A DNA stretch of 64,000 nt from a virus, in IMG/VR virus record IMGVR_UViG_3300025674_000023, positions 23,867-87,866 of that record; one strand, 5' to 3'. Under the pieces are notes generated by a model, which did not search any database, was not told where the DNA came from, and saw only the letters and a program-made list of their open reading frames with translations. Position numbers and translations under genes: made by a program. This document shows positions 45,843-55,143 of the stretch, piece after piece (positions within the stretch are counted from its first letter, which is position 1; each line of letters opens with the position of its first letter).

Positions 45843-46625
45843 GTGACAAAAGTTAGTACTATCACACCATGTTATAACATGAAGAAGTACATGGGTGGTT
45901 TCCTGAAAAATCTTAGGATTCAAACTCATAAAGATTTGGAGATTGTTATTGATCATAATGATCCTGATCCAAAGGAGATTGAACTTATTAATAGACACAA
46001 TGAAAAGTATAACAATGTAATACACATCAAAGTAGAAGATGGTGTTGATCCAATTGGTATTTCAATGAATCGTTGTATTGAATATGCATCTGGCGATTAC
46101 CTTTGTATCTGGAACGTAGATGATCTTAGAACTCCTGAGTCTATTGAGATCATGGCTAGTACACTAGATGAGAATCCTGATGTGGGATTTGTTTATGGTA
46201 ACTTTGAGATTGTCGATCAGTTTGAAACATTCGATGGTAGATTGGTAGACGAGACAGGTAAAGAAGAATACCTTACAAAGGGTATGATCCTTGGTCCTTT
46301 CTTTATGTTTAGAAAGTCTTGTATTGAAACCTCTGGTGTCTTTGATGAACAACTTGTTTCTGGTGCAGACTTTGATTTTGCTTTGAGATTAGCTTACAAT
46401 CACAAAGGTCTACACATTCCTGAGGTATTGGGATACTATCTTGATGAAGGACTTGGAGCAAGTACTCGTCCAAATAGTAAACAACCTCTTGAGAGAACTG
46501 TTATTGAACTTCGCTATGGATTAAATGTTCTAGAACCTCATTTGATTCCTGAAGCAGAAAAGTATGATGTGGAAAATATCATCGTTGACAATGTTAAAAC
46601 CCCTGCTCTGAGTTATAAAAAATGA
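45843..46625 (+). CDS. GT2 family glycosyltransferase, GTG start
   Basis: 260 aa. GT-A fold: VSTITPCYNMKKYM at the start, WNVDDLRTPE as the DxD-like metal site, SGADFDFALRLAYNH near the acceptor site. AAGGAG about ten bases ahead of the GTG supports the start. Acts in a cytoplasmic sugar-transfer step. Confidence 0.82.
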   Translation: MTKVSTITPCYNMKKYMGGFLKNLRIQTHKDLEIVIDHNDPDPKEIELINRHNEKYNNVIHIKVEDGVDPIGISMNRCIEYASGDYLCIWNVDDLRTPESIEIMASTLDENPDVGFVYGNFEIVDQFETFDGRLVDETGKEEYLTKGMILGPFFMFRKSCIETSGVFDEQLVSGADFDFALRLAYNHKGLHIPEVLGYYLDEGLGASTRPNSKQPLERTVIELRYGLNVLEPHLIPEAEKYDVENIIVDNVKTPALSYKK

Positions 46626-47248
46626 AATTAGATCAATTAAAATCCATAGTTTCGAGTTCTGAATCTAATCCATATATTTCATGGAATGATCCTAGTCTAC
46701 TTGAAAAAGTAAAAAATAATTCAGTTTTTAACAGCATCATCAACAACAATGAAAATATCTCTGGATATTTTAAATTGCTTCATAGTCTTACTAAAGAAAT
46801 TGACGGTATTATTGTTGAATGTGGAAATAGAGAGGGATTGGGTATTATTTCTGTCTATGATGCCTTAAAAGAAAATAGTAAATTTTATACCCTTGATATT
46901 GTTGATGATGTTAGATTTGTTACTGACAAAATCAAGAATGATAATAGAGTTTATATTATGAATAATTTCGATAGTCTTGATGCTGAGAAAGTAAAAGATA
47001 ATTTTGATAAGAAAAGTATATCAATGATATTTTTTGATACAATTCATACTTATGAACAATTGTCTAAAGAGTATGAAGTTTGGCATCCATACATGAAAGA
47101 TGATTGTATAATGTTGGTTGATGATATTCGTGATTATGCTCCTGGCAGATCAAAATGGAAATTCCATCAAGAATTGGATTGGTCTTACAAAAAAGATGTA
47201 GGAGATTGGGCACACAAAGATACTGGATTTGGAGTTTACTTTAAATGA
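46622..47248 (+). CDS. Class I methyltransferase-like protein
   Basis: 208 aa. Weak SAM-binding pattern IIVECGNREGLGIISVYDAL, FYTLDI, and FFDTIHTYEQLSKEYEVWHP, MLVDDIRDY, as in the CmcI/Methyltransf_24 group often found in glycan clusters. ATGA coupling on both sides. Confidence 0.65.
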   Translation: MKLDQLKSIVSSSESNPYISWNDPSLLEKVKNNSVFNSIINNNENISGYFKLLHSLTKEIDGIIVECGNREGLGIISVYDALKENSKFYTLDIVDDVRFVTDKIKNDNRVYIMNNFDSLDAEKVKDNFDKKSISMIFFDTIHTYEQLSKEYEVWHPYMKDDCIMLVDDIRDYAPGRSKWKFHQELDWSYKKDVGDWAHKDTGFGVYFK

Positions 47249-48147
47249 AAGTTATAGGAATTCTACCTTTTAAAAACGAAGAACAATATCTTCCAACATA
47301 TCTTTCTAATGTTCAACCAATCTGTGATGAGATTATTGCGGTTGATGATCACTCAACAGATAATTCTCGCCAGATCATGGAAGATGCTGGTGTGATTGTG
47401 AAGGGGTATGAGGATACCGAAAACCTTAAGGGTGGTTGGACTTGTGGACTAATTCGTCAACACTTGTTTAACTATGCTAGAGAGGCAGGTGGAACACACT
47501 TTGTTTGCCTGGATGCTGACGAAACGTTTACTTCAAACTTTGTTCCGATTGCTAGAGATATTATGTCTCAACTCAATCCAGGAGAAAAAGTTTATATGCA
47601 GTGGTTAGCATTGTGGAAGAGTTGCACTCACTATCGTGATGATCATACCGTATGGAGTCGTAACTTCAAAGATTTCATTGTTGCCGATCATCCAGATCTA
47701 AATTACTCATACAACTATATGTGTGAAGGCAGAACCATCGGAATAAACAATAATGATACTCTTCGTCGATTAAAAGTTGAGCACGGTGCCGTTCTACACT
47801 ACCAGTTCTCATATTTTAATAACTTCTTATTGAAGCAGGCATGGTGTCAAGTTGGTGAATTAGTCCAGCAGGGACCTGGTGCTCTGGGTGCTATTAATGC
47901 CAAATATCAAATCTGCTATCAGGATCAAAATGTTGGTATGAGAGAAATGCCAAAAGAATGGATTGAAGGTATTCCAACTCCAAATATTCCTAACTTTGAT
48001 CCAGAATGGAATGATGACAATTTTTTAAGAAAAAATCTTTTACCAGATATTATTAAACACTTTGAGACATATGGTGCTGATTATTTTTCTGGTCTGAACA
48101 TTTGGCAGATTCCACAACTTGTAGAATGGAGAGAAAAAAATGCATAA
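47245..48147 (+). CDS. GT2-like glycosyltransferase
   Basis: 300 aa. IGILPFKNEEQYLPTYL and DEIIAVDDHSTDNS define the nucleotide-sugar binding half; CLDADETF is the metal site. Longer C-terminal helical part with aromatic residues. Overlaps neighbours by a few bases. Confidence 0.82.
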   Translation: MKVIGILPFKNEEQYLPTYLSNVQPICDEIIAVDDHSTDNSRQIMEDAGVIVKGYEDTENLKGGWTCGLIRQHLFNYAREAGGTHFVCLDADETFTSNFVPIARDIMSQLNPGEKVYMQWLALWKSCTHYRDDHTVWSRNFKDFIVADHPDLNYSYNYMCEGRTIGINNNDTLRRLKVEHGAVLHYQFSYFNNFLLKQAWCQVGELVQQGPGALGAINAKYQICYQDQNVGMREMPKEWIEGIPTPNIPNFDPEWNDDNFLRKNLLPDIIKHFETYGADYFSGLNIWQIPQLVEWREKNA

Positions 48148-48850
48148 TTTTTCTTACGGATATGAAGAACCTAATAGAGATGAATTAAATCAATTCCTCA
48201 CTAAAAAAAGAAAGGATGGTAACTTTAAAGTTCTTGATGTTGGTGGTGCAGTTGGACCCTGGTTCTGGAAAAATACTGATGTTATAATGGACTTTGTTTG
48301 TCCAAAAGGATTTGATGGACAATATATTGAAGGTAATATAACGCAACCAGAAGGTTGGGAACAAATTTTTACTTGGGTTAAGGATAACAAAAAGTTTGAT
48401 TTTGTTATCTGTCGTCAAACTCTTGAAGATATCAGTCATCCAGAGTTTGTTGTAAATCAACTTCAGAAGGTTGCTAAAGCAGGATGGATTGGAGTTCCAA
48501 GTAAACAAATGGAACTCATGCGTGGATGGTATCCAGAAATCCCACAAACTAGAGGTCTACATCATCATCGATGGATTTATGTAACTAAAAATGGTCGTTG
48601 GTATGGATTGCCTAAAATGGGGTGGACTGACTCCATTCCCGATTCTAATTTGACGCAAGTAATTTGTCCTGGTAATCCTAAAGGTTATGAGTTGAGTTTT
48701 TATTGGGAAAAGGAGATTGATGTGTTTTGGGTTCTTCCCTTTACTGATAATCTTCCAGATGATTATGGTGATGATTTTGTCCGCCACTGTTTGCAAGATG
48801 TCAAGCATCCATGGGATCTTTGGGTTAAAATGTTGAATGAGTCTGACTGA
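48140..48850 (+). CDS. Methyltransferase-like protein
   Basis: 236 aa. FKVLDVGGAVGPWFWKN is motif I of class I methyltransferases, DFVICRQTLEDISHPEFV matches motif IV. The remaining part is unusual and Trp-rich. Probably modifies a sugar in the glycan. Confidence 0.7.
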   Translation: MHNFSYGYEEPNRDELNQFLTKKRKDGNFKVLDVGGAVGPWFWKNTDVIMDFVCPKGFDGQYIEGNITQPEGWEQIFTWVKDNKKFDFVICRQTLEDISHPEFVVNQLQKVAKAGWIGVPSKQMELMRGWYPEIPQTRGLHHHRWIYVTKNGRWYGLPKMGWTDSIPDSNLTQVICPGNPKGYELSFYWEKEIDVFWVLPFTDNLPDDYGDDFVRHCLQDVKHPWDLWVKMLNESD

Positions 48851-49929
48851 TGATTAAAATTGCTTTCGTTAAGTTTGGTGGAATGGCAATTGGTGGAACA
48901 GAAAAAGTTCTTCAAACAATTGCCTCAGAGTTGCCAAAAGATAGGTTTCAAGTAGATTATTACTATTGTGATGCTGCTCCTTATATTGGATCTGATTTTA
49001 AACATATCGATACGGATCCAAGTAGAGTGGAGTATTGTAAGAATAATGGAGTCAAACTAATCAAGTTTAATGTTCAGTTTAAGAATGTAACTACTCCAAC
49101 ACATGATTGGGTTAATACAAACTTTTGGGATGTATTTGATGAAGATGCTTATGATGTAATTGTAAGTGGAAGAGCAGGACATCCAGAGTATCCTTTTTAC
49201 TTAATTAAAAATACACCAATTGTTGATACCATTCACCTTGCAGGAATGGCAGAAAACAAACCAAACGTATATAAAACGATTCTTATCTCGAACGAGCAAA
49301 GAGAACGTTGGATAGGTGCTGGTGGACCTAGAAATAAGTCAATGATTATTCCAAACCCAGTTTATGTTCCAGAGACAAAAGAAAAATATTCTTATCCTCA
49401 GAAGTTTACTTTTGGACTTCACCAAAGAAACGATGATGGTATTTTTTCTCCAATCCCTTTAGAAGCATATAAAGAGGTTGAAAGTTCTGAGACGATGTTC
49501 TTACTTCTTGGTGGAAGTGAACGATATAAGCAACAGGCACAGTCTTTAGGTATTAAGAACATTGAATTTCTACCAACAACTGCAGATCTTTTGGATGTCC
49601 ATAAGTTTTTGAATACATTATCTGTTTATGCACATGGCAGAGCAGATGGTGAACAGTGTTCTTGTGCTATTATAGAAGCAATGTCTCATGGAATTCCAAT
49701 GATTAGTCATGTTGCTCCAAGTATGGGACAGGCAGAACAAATTGCTGATGGTGGTGCCATTGTTAGTAATTCTAGTGAGTATGCTGATGTGATGAGGCGT
49801 TTAATCAGCGACTCTAAATATTATAAAATTTGTTGTAATAATTCAATGAGCAGATATAATTCAGTCTATTCTTTGAATTCTGTTATGGCAAAATATATTA
49901 AATTGTTTGAGGAAATTGTAAATGTCTAG
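48850..49929 (+). CDS. GT4-like glycosyltransferase
   Basis: 359 aa GT-B fold. N-terminal GGMAIGGTEKVLQTIASEL, and C-terminal CSCAIIEAMSHGIPMISHV with the EX7E-type acidic pair typical of GT4. Starts on the previous stop codon (TGATG). Confidence 0.85.
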   Translation: MIKIAFVKFGGMAIGGTEKVLQTIASELPKDRFQVDYYYCDAAPYIGSDFKHIDTDPSRVEYCKNNGVKLIKFNVQFKNVTTPTHDWVNTNFWDVFDEDAYDVIVSGRAGHPEYPFYLIKNTPIVDTIHLAGMAENKPNVYKTILISNEQRERWIGAGGPRNKSMIIPNPVYVPETKEKYSYPQKFTFGLHQRNDDGIFSPIPLEAYKEVESSETMFLLLGGSERYKQQAQSLGIKNIEFLPTTADLLDVHKFLNTLSVYAHGRADGEQCSCAIIEAMSHGIPMISHVAPSMGQAEQIADGGAIVSNSSEYADVMRRLISDSKYYKICCNNSMSRYNSVYSLNSVMAKYIKLFEEIVNV

Positions 49930-50557
49930 GTTGCTATCATATGAAAATCACAATAGTGAATACATTCAAGACAATGCTTTCGAAAGAGAAAAGAGAGCAC
50001 ATGATTTAAAAAATGAAGATAATTTCAAGTTTCTTTATCAAGACGATGTTCCACATGGTGATGTTTTAGATCAAACAGACTTTAAGTATTGTGTTGATAT
50101 TGGTGCTGGAACTGGATGGTTTGCAAACTATCTTGTAGAAAAACGAGGATATAAAAAAGTATATGCAATAGAACCATCGGAAGCAGCACTTAAGATTGCT
50201 GAAGAGTTATACCCAGAGCAAACTGGTATTGATCTGATTGTTGGATTTGCAGAAGAAGAAATTCCAAAATTAAAGTTGAGATCAAAGGCATTGTTCTCAA
50301 CTATGTGTGTCTTTGCTCATCTTACAGATGATGTTGTTGAAGAAATCTTAAAAGCAATTGATGGTGTATCTAAAAAAGGGTCAATATTAGTTTGTTCAGA
50401 GCCTTGGGGTGATGAGTATCACAGGGATTGTTGGCATGTTCGTTCTCCTTATTGGTGGTCTGAAATTATGCCAGATTGGGAATTTGAATTTTACTCTGAT
50501 TATCGATTAAACGATCCATCTGGACGCTATAAGGGATTCATTGCCACTAAATCATGA
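49922..50557 (+). CDS. SAM-dependent methyltransferase
   Basis: 211 aa. VDIGAGTGWFANYLVEK is motif I, YAIEPSEAAL motif II, and STMCVFAHLTDDVVEEIL motif IV. Type 11 or 25 class. Eight-base overlap with the GT4 gene, four-base overlap with the next. Confidence 0.85.
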   Translation: MSRLLSYENHNSEYIQDNAFEREKRAHDLKNEDNFKFLYQDDVPHGDVLDQTDFKYCVDIGAGTGWFANYLVEKRGYKKVYAIEPSEAALKIAEELYPEQTGIDLIVGFAEEEIPKLKLRSKALFSTMCVFAHLTDDVVEEILKAIDGVSKKGSILVCSEPWGDEYHRDCWHVRSPYWWSEIMPDWEFEFYSDYRLNDPSGRYKGFIATKS

Positions 50558-51675
50558 AAGTCTTAATTACTGGTGGTGCTGGGTTTATTGGTTCTCACAC
50601 CGCAGACCGCCTTCTTGGAATGGGATATGAAGTTCGTGTCCTTGATTATCTAACACAACCAGTTCATCCCGAAGGAAAGAAACCATCATACCTTGATCCT
50701 AGAATCGAATTTATTCAAGGTAATGTTACATCCAAAAGTGTTCTTTATGCAGCACTGGATGGAGTTGATGTAGTTTACCATCTTGCAGCATTTCAAGATT
50801 ATCTTCCGCAGTTTTCTAAATTTGTTGACGTTAATATTAGATCGACAACGCTGATTTATGAACTGATTTATGAATTTAATCTACCAATCAAAAAAGTAAT
50901 TGTTGCAAGTAGTCAGGCAGCACTTGGTGAAGGAGTTTATATTGATGCTATCGAGCAACAAATTCAACCTGACATGAGGTTGGAGGAAGATCTTCGTCGT
51001 GGTAGATGGGAACCTAGATGTCCAGAAGGTTATGAAGGACCTCTTGTGTGGGCACCAACTGATGAAACAAAAACCAACCCACAAAATCCATATGGGATGA
51101 GTAAAATATCCCAAGAGATGTTCGCACTGTTTCTTGGTAAGAGATATAATATTCCCACAGTTGCTTTGAGATATTCTATTGTTCAGGGATCACGTCAGAG
51201 TTTCTATAATGCTTATAGTGGTGCCTGTCGCATATTCTCACTGGCATTCCATCAAGGTAAAGAACCACCCATTTATGAGGATGGAAATCAAATTAGGGAT
51301 TTTGTAAATATCCATGATGTAGTTGATGCAAACGTTCTTGTGCTTGAGGATGAGAGAGCAGATTATGAAATGTTCAATGTTGGGGGTGGCATTCCCATAA
51401 CCGTTAAAAACTTTGCTAAGGTTGTTGCCGATGCTTATGGGTATACTGATTATGAACCAAAAGGTTGTGGAAAGTATCGCTTTGGTGATACCAGACACAT
51501 TTTCTCTAATATTAATAAGTTGCGTAATCTTGGATGGGAACCAAAAAGAACAGTTCAAGATAGTGTGTTAGAATATAAGGAGTGGTTAGATACATCTGAT
51601 TGTGTTGACGATATCGTCGAATATTGTTCAAAGAAAATGCAAGAACTGAATGTTGTGAGGAGTATCAATGCTTAA
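50554..51675 (+). CDS. NAD-dependent sugar epimerase/dehydratase
   Basis: 373 aa. TGGAGFIGSHTADRL Rossmann motif, YHLAAFQDYLPQF, NPYGMSKISQEMFAL with the YxxxK pair, RDFVNIHDVVDANV. Extended SDR of the UDP-glucose 4-epimerase type, longer than usual by about 50 residues after residue 130. Confidence 0.87.
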   Translation: MKVLITGGAGFIGSHTADRLLGMGYEVRVLDYLTQPVHPEGKKPSYLDPRIEFIQGNVTSKSVLYAALDGVDVVYHLAAFQDYLPQFSKFVDVNIRSTTLIYELIYEFNLPIKKVIVASSQAALGEGVYIDAIEQQIQPDMRLEEDLRRGRWEPRCPEGYEGPLVWAPTDETKTNPQNPYGMSKISQEMFALFLGKRYNIPTVALRYSIVQGSRQSFYNAYSGACRIFSLAFHQGKEPPIYEDGNQIRDFVNIHDVVDANVLVLEDERADYEMFNVGGGIPITVKNFAKVVADAYGYTDYEPKGCGKYRFGDTRHIFSNINKLRNLGWEPKRTVQDSVLEYKEWLDTSDCVDDIVEYCSKKMQELNVVRSINA

Positions 51676-52528
51676 TTTATTCTATGAGCAATCATATTGG
51701 GGTGGTGCATCGAGAATGAATGGGCCACAAAAAGTTGTGGTTAATTTACTCAAAAGTTTGGAACAAGAAAAAATTCCTTATACTATTAATGAAGAAAAGT
51801 ATAAGTATAATTTTTTAATTCATTATGATTACACTGGTCATCTAAAGCATTCCAAACTAAAGTTGGATTATTGTTTTATTGGGCCACAAATTTGGTTTTT
51901 TGATCAGCACGTAAAAACTCTTCAACAAAATCCACATTATTACAAATCACTCATTGTTCCTTCTCAGTGGACTAAAGACCTTGCCATTGAGAAATTTAAT
52001 TTTCCTGAAGAAAAAATTTCTACTTGGCCAGTTGGAATTGAAACAAAACCTTTTGAAAGAAACATCAAATATGATTGTTTAGTTTACTTTAAACGTAGAA
52101 GTGAAGATGAACTCAAGAAAGTAATTGAGTTTTTGGAAAGTAAAGGTCTTTCCTATAACGTAATCTCTTATGGATCTTATACTGAGGATCAACTTGAAAA
52201 TCTTTGTGACCAATCAAGATTTTGTTTTCTTTTGAACGGAACAGAAAGTCAAGGTATTGCAGTTCAAGAAATCATGGCAAGAGATGTTCCAATGCTTGTT
52301 TGGGATGTAACACATTGGAATGATCAGGGACCAGAGTGGTCTTGTCATGCTACTTCAGTTCCTTATTGGTCAGATGAATGTGGTGAACGTTTCTTTAATG
52401 AGGCGGGAATAGAAGATGCGTATGAAAAATTATGTGGTAGAATGTATGAACCCGCAACTTTCGTAGAAAGAGAACTTTCTCTTAAAGCATCCGTAAACAA
52501 ACTTCTTGATATTTTCAATGCTAATTAA
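51668..52528 (+). CDS. Glycosyltransferase, GT-B like
   Basis: 286 aa. The N-terminus YWGGASRMNGPQKVVVNLL is a donor-side glycine loop; SRFCFLLNGTESQGIAVQEI with MARDVPMLVWD resembles the GT4 or GT1 acceptor/donor region. Family not certain. Confidence 0.7.
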   Translation: MLNLFYEQSYWGGASRMNGPQKVVVNLLKSLEQEKIPYTINEEKYKYNFLIHYDYTGHLKHSKLKLDYCFIGPQIWFFDQHVKTLQQNPHYYKSLIVPSQWTKDLAIEKFNFPEEKISTWPVGIETKPFERNIKYDCLVYFKRRSEDELKKVIEFLESKGLSYNVISYGSYTEDQLENLCDQSRFCFLLNGTESQGIAVQEIMARDVPMLVWDVTHWNDQGPEWSCHATSVPYWSDECGERFFNEAGIEDAYEKLCGRMYEPATFVERELSLKASVNKLLDIFNAN

Positions 52529-53141
52529 TTTTTCAAATCTATTTTCAAAATACAATATGGAGGTAAGTGGTGTTCTTCATATTGGAGCACATCATGGTGA
52601 AGAGATTGGTGATTATGTTAGAGAAGGTTTGAAGAATCTTGTGTTCTTTGAACCTCTTTCTGAGTCTCTGGAAATCTTAGAAAACAATTTATCCAAATAT
52701 GCCAACGATGCAAACATTATTATCTTTCCTTTTGCCTTAGGAAATGAAGATAAAGAAGTTGAAATGTTTGTGAGTGATCATGCTGGTATGTGTAGTTCCG
52801 TTCTAAAACCAAAGATTGTTTTGGAACAATATCCTGGTATCAAGTTTCCGAAGAAAGAAACTGTTAAGATGATTCGTCTTGATGATGCCGAGATTGACTT
52901 TGAATGTAACATGATGAATATCGATGTTCAGGGTTATGAACTTGAAGTTCTGAAGGGAGCATCCGAAACACTCAATAAAATTGATTATGTCTACACAGAA
53001 ATAAATAGGGCAGAAGTATATGAGAATGCTCCTCATGTTGATGAGTTGGATGCATTCTTATCTCCATACGGGTTTGTCAGAGTAGAAACTGACTGGTCTG
53101 GTGATACTTGGGGAGATGCTTTCTATATCAAGGAGAAATAA
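52518..53141 (+). CDS. FkbM-family methyltransferase 1
   Basis: 207 aa. VLHIGAHHGEEIGDY (SAM motif I), FFEPLSESLEILENN, MMNIDVQGYELEVLKGA and IDYVYTEINRAEVY are FkbM signatures. FkbM enzymes O-methylate sugars in antibiotics and LPS. The ATG at 52518 overlaps the previous gene by 11 bases. Confidence 0.88.
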   Translation: MLINFSNLFSKYNMEVSGVLHIGAHHGEEIGDYVREGLKNLVFFEPLSESLEILENNLSKYANDANIIIFPFALGNEDKEVEMFVSDHAGMCSSVLKPKIVLEQYPGIKFPKKETVKMIRLDDAEIDFECNMMNIDVQGYELEVLKGASETLNKIDYVYTEINRAEVYENAPHVDELDAFLSPYGFVRVETDWSGDTWGDAFYIKEK

Positions 53142-53142
53142 A

Positions 53143-53811
53143 ATGTATACCATACCAGAGACTTGTCAGATTGATTGTCTGAATGACATCTATAACAAAT
53201 ATTTTGGGTATCCTTCTACTGGATATTTTGTAGAAGTTGGTGCCTATGATGGTGAGTTTGTTTCTAATACATCCTGCCTTGCTGATCACGGGTGGGAAGG
53301 ATTGTATATTGAACCAATTTATAATCACTATCAAAAGTGTTTGAGGCGTCATGATGCCAATAATGTAACAGTTGCTAATGTTGCTATTGGATTGGAAGAA
53401 GGTGAAACTACCATTTATTATGGTGATACATTGACCACGTTGGATCCTGAACAGGTTAATAGGTACAGTGAGATTGATTGGGCACAGCACATTAGTTTTT
53501 CTGAAACTACTTGTGATCAAATGCGCTTGGATACTTTGATGGAAAAGATCGAGGTTCCCAAGAACTTTGATGTTCTGGTTGTTGATGTTGAAGGTAAAGA
53601 AGCAGAAGTATTTGAAACCTTTGATCTTGATGAATGGAAACCAAAGATGATCATTGTTGAACTTGAGGATGAGCATCCATCATTCCAAAAGTATCCAGAA
53701 CTTCTTGAAAAGATTAAAACACTAAGAGGTTTCCTTCAAGAAAAGGGATATGTTGAAATCTTCAAGGATCATATCAATACAGTTCTAGTGAGAGAGGAAT
53801 TTAAAAAGTGA
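53143..53811 (+). CDS. FkbM-family methyltransferase 2
   Basis: 222 aa. FVEVGAYDGEFVSNTS, GLYIEPIYNHYQKC, VLVVDVEGKEAEVFETFD and KMIIVELEDEH follow the FkbM order. AAGGAG nine bases before the ATG. Two tandem FkbM genes suggest two methylation positions in the glycan. Confidence 0.87.
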   Translation: MYTIPETCQIDCLNDIYNKYFGYPSTGYFVEVGAYDGEFVSNTSCLADHGWEGLYIEPIYNHYQKCLRRHDANNVTVANVAIGLEEGETTIYYGDTLTTLDPEQVNRYSEIDWAQHISFSETTCDQMRLDTLMEKIEVPKNFDVLVVDVEGKEAEVFETFDLDEWKPKMIIVELEDEHPSFQKYPELLEKIKTLRGFLQEKGYVEIFKDHINTVLVREEFKK

Positions 53812-54503
53812 AAATTTGTATCTTGACCATTGCCACAAACAAGTACCTTCAGTTTGTGGAAAAACTGTATACTGATATCTCTGAAAAGTTTCTTCCTGGT
53901 GCAGAGATTAATTGCCTTCTTTTTACTGACCATGAGATTGAAGAAGCAGGTGATAATGTTAGGGTTCATTACATTGATCATGAACCCTGGCCAATGCCCA
54001 CTTTAAAGCGTTATAACTACTTTGTGAAGGAAAAGGATTTTATCCTGGAGCATGATTATTGCTTCTACTTCGATGCCGATATGCGGATTGATAATCCAGT
54101 TGGCGAAGAAGTTCTTGCTGATGGGGTTGTTGCCACAAAGCACCCATATCAATCATTCCATAGTGTGACTGATATGTCTTATGATCGCAACCCCGATTCA
54201 CTGGCATACGTTCCTATGGGTGAAGGGAACACATACTTTGCTGGTGGTTTTAACGGTGGTAAAACGGAAAGTTTTATGGAGATGGCAGAAGTTATTGCCA
54301 ATAATGTAAACAAAGATCTTGAGAAAGGTATTGTTGCACTCTGGCATGATGAAAGTCATATGAATCGTTATCTAATTGATAATCCTCCAGCATTAGAATT
54401 AACTCCTACTTATTGTTATGCTGAAGAATTCTATGGAACTAATTATCCATACGAACCCAAAATCATTGCTTTGAAGAAAAATCACAATGAACTTAGATCT
54501 TAG
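53808..54503 (+). CDS. GT6-like glycosyltransferase (ABO/alpha-1,3-Gal transferase family)
   Basis: 231 aa, GTG start in a GTGA overlap. LKRYNYFVKEKDFILEHDYCFYFDADM (shortened landmarks LKRY, YCFYFDADM) carries the D-x-D metal site; AGGFNGGKTESF and IVALWHDESHMNRYLID are GT6 hallmarks seen in mammalian ABO and alpha-1,3-galactosyltransferases. GT6 proteins occur in few bacteria and at least one cyanophage. No membrane anchor, as in bacterial members. Confidence 0.82.
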   Translation: MKICILTIATNKYLQFVEKLYTDISEKFLPGAEINCLLFTDHEIEEAGDNVRVHYIDHEPWPMPTLKRYNYFVKEKDFILEHDYCFYFDADMRIDNPVGEEVLADGVVATKHPYQSFHSVTDMSYDRNPDSLAYVPMGEGNTYFAGGFNGGKTESFMEMAEVIANNVNKDLEKGIVALWHDESHMNRYLIDNPPALELTPTYCYAEEFYGTNYPYEPKIIALKKNHNELRS

Positions 54504-55143
54504 AGAAATTCCCTTTTACTACATTAATCTTGATGATGCAGTAGGAAGAAGAGAAAGAACCGAATCCCAGTTAACAGAACTGGGTATCAAAAGTATTACT
54601 AGAATTCCTGCCATTCGCCATACTTATGGTGCTGCTGGAACCCCTAGATCAATGCTCAAGGCATTAGAACAGGCACACAATGGTCAACCATTTGTATTGA
54701 TGGAAGATGATGTTGCTGTTAAACGCTGGGAACCTATCATCGAAATTCCAGATGATTCCGATGCTTTTTATCTTGGTATTTCTGGGTGGGGAAGAATGAA
54801 TTCCCATTCAGGACCCTTTGTTCAATGGGAAAATGTTACTGATGATATTCTTCGTGTTTATAACATGTTGAGTGGTCATGCGATCATGTATATTTCTGAC
54901 CGCTATATTGACATAGCAAAGCGTATCGCCTATCATGCTGGATATAACATTGAGGATCATGTAGACATTGGATTTGCAGAGGTTCAGCGTTGGCATAATG
55001 TATATGCTTTTGATGATCCATATTTCTACCAAACAAGTTCTGGTGGAAATCAAACCGTAACTTATAGTCCACTCTCCGAACAAACATCGATGGAGTGTAT
55101 TACCTATATGAAACCTTATTATCTACCACAAAGAGTTATTTAA
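54487..55143 (+). CDS. GT25-like LPS glycosyltransferase 1
   Basis: 218 aa. FYYINLDDAVGRRERTESQL, ITRIPAIRH and FVLMEDDVAV match the start of GT25 (Lob1/LpsA type). Overlaps its neighbours by 17 bases and one base. Confidence 0.78.
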   Translation: MNLDLREIPFYYINLDDAVGRRERTESQLTELGIKSITRIPAIRHTYGAAGTPRSMLKALEQAHNGQPFVLMEDDVAVKRWEPIIEIPDDSDAFYLGISGWGRMNSHSGPFVQWENVTDDILRVYNMLSGHAIMYISDRYIDIAKRIAYHAGYNIEDHVDIGFAEVQRWHNVYAFDDPYFYQTSSGGNQTVTYSPLSEQTSMECITYMKPYYLPQRVI

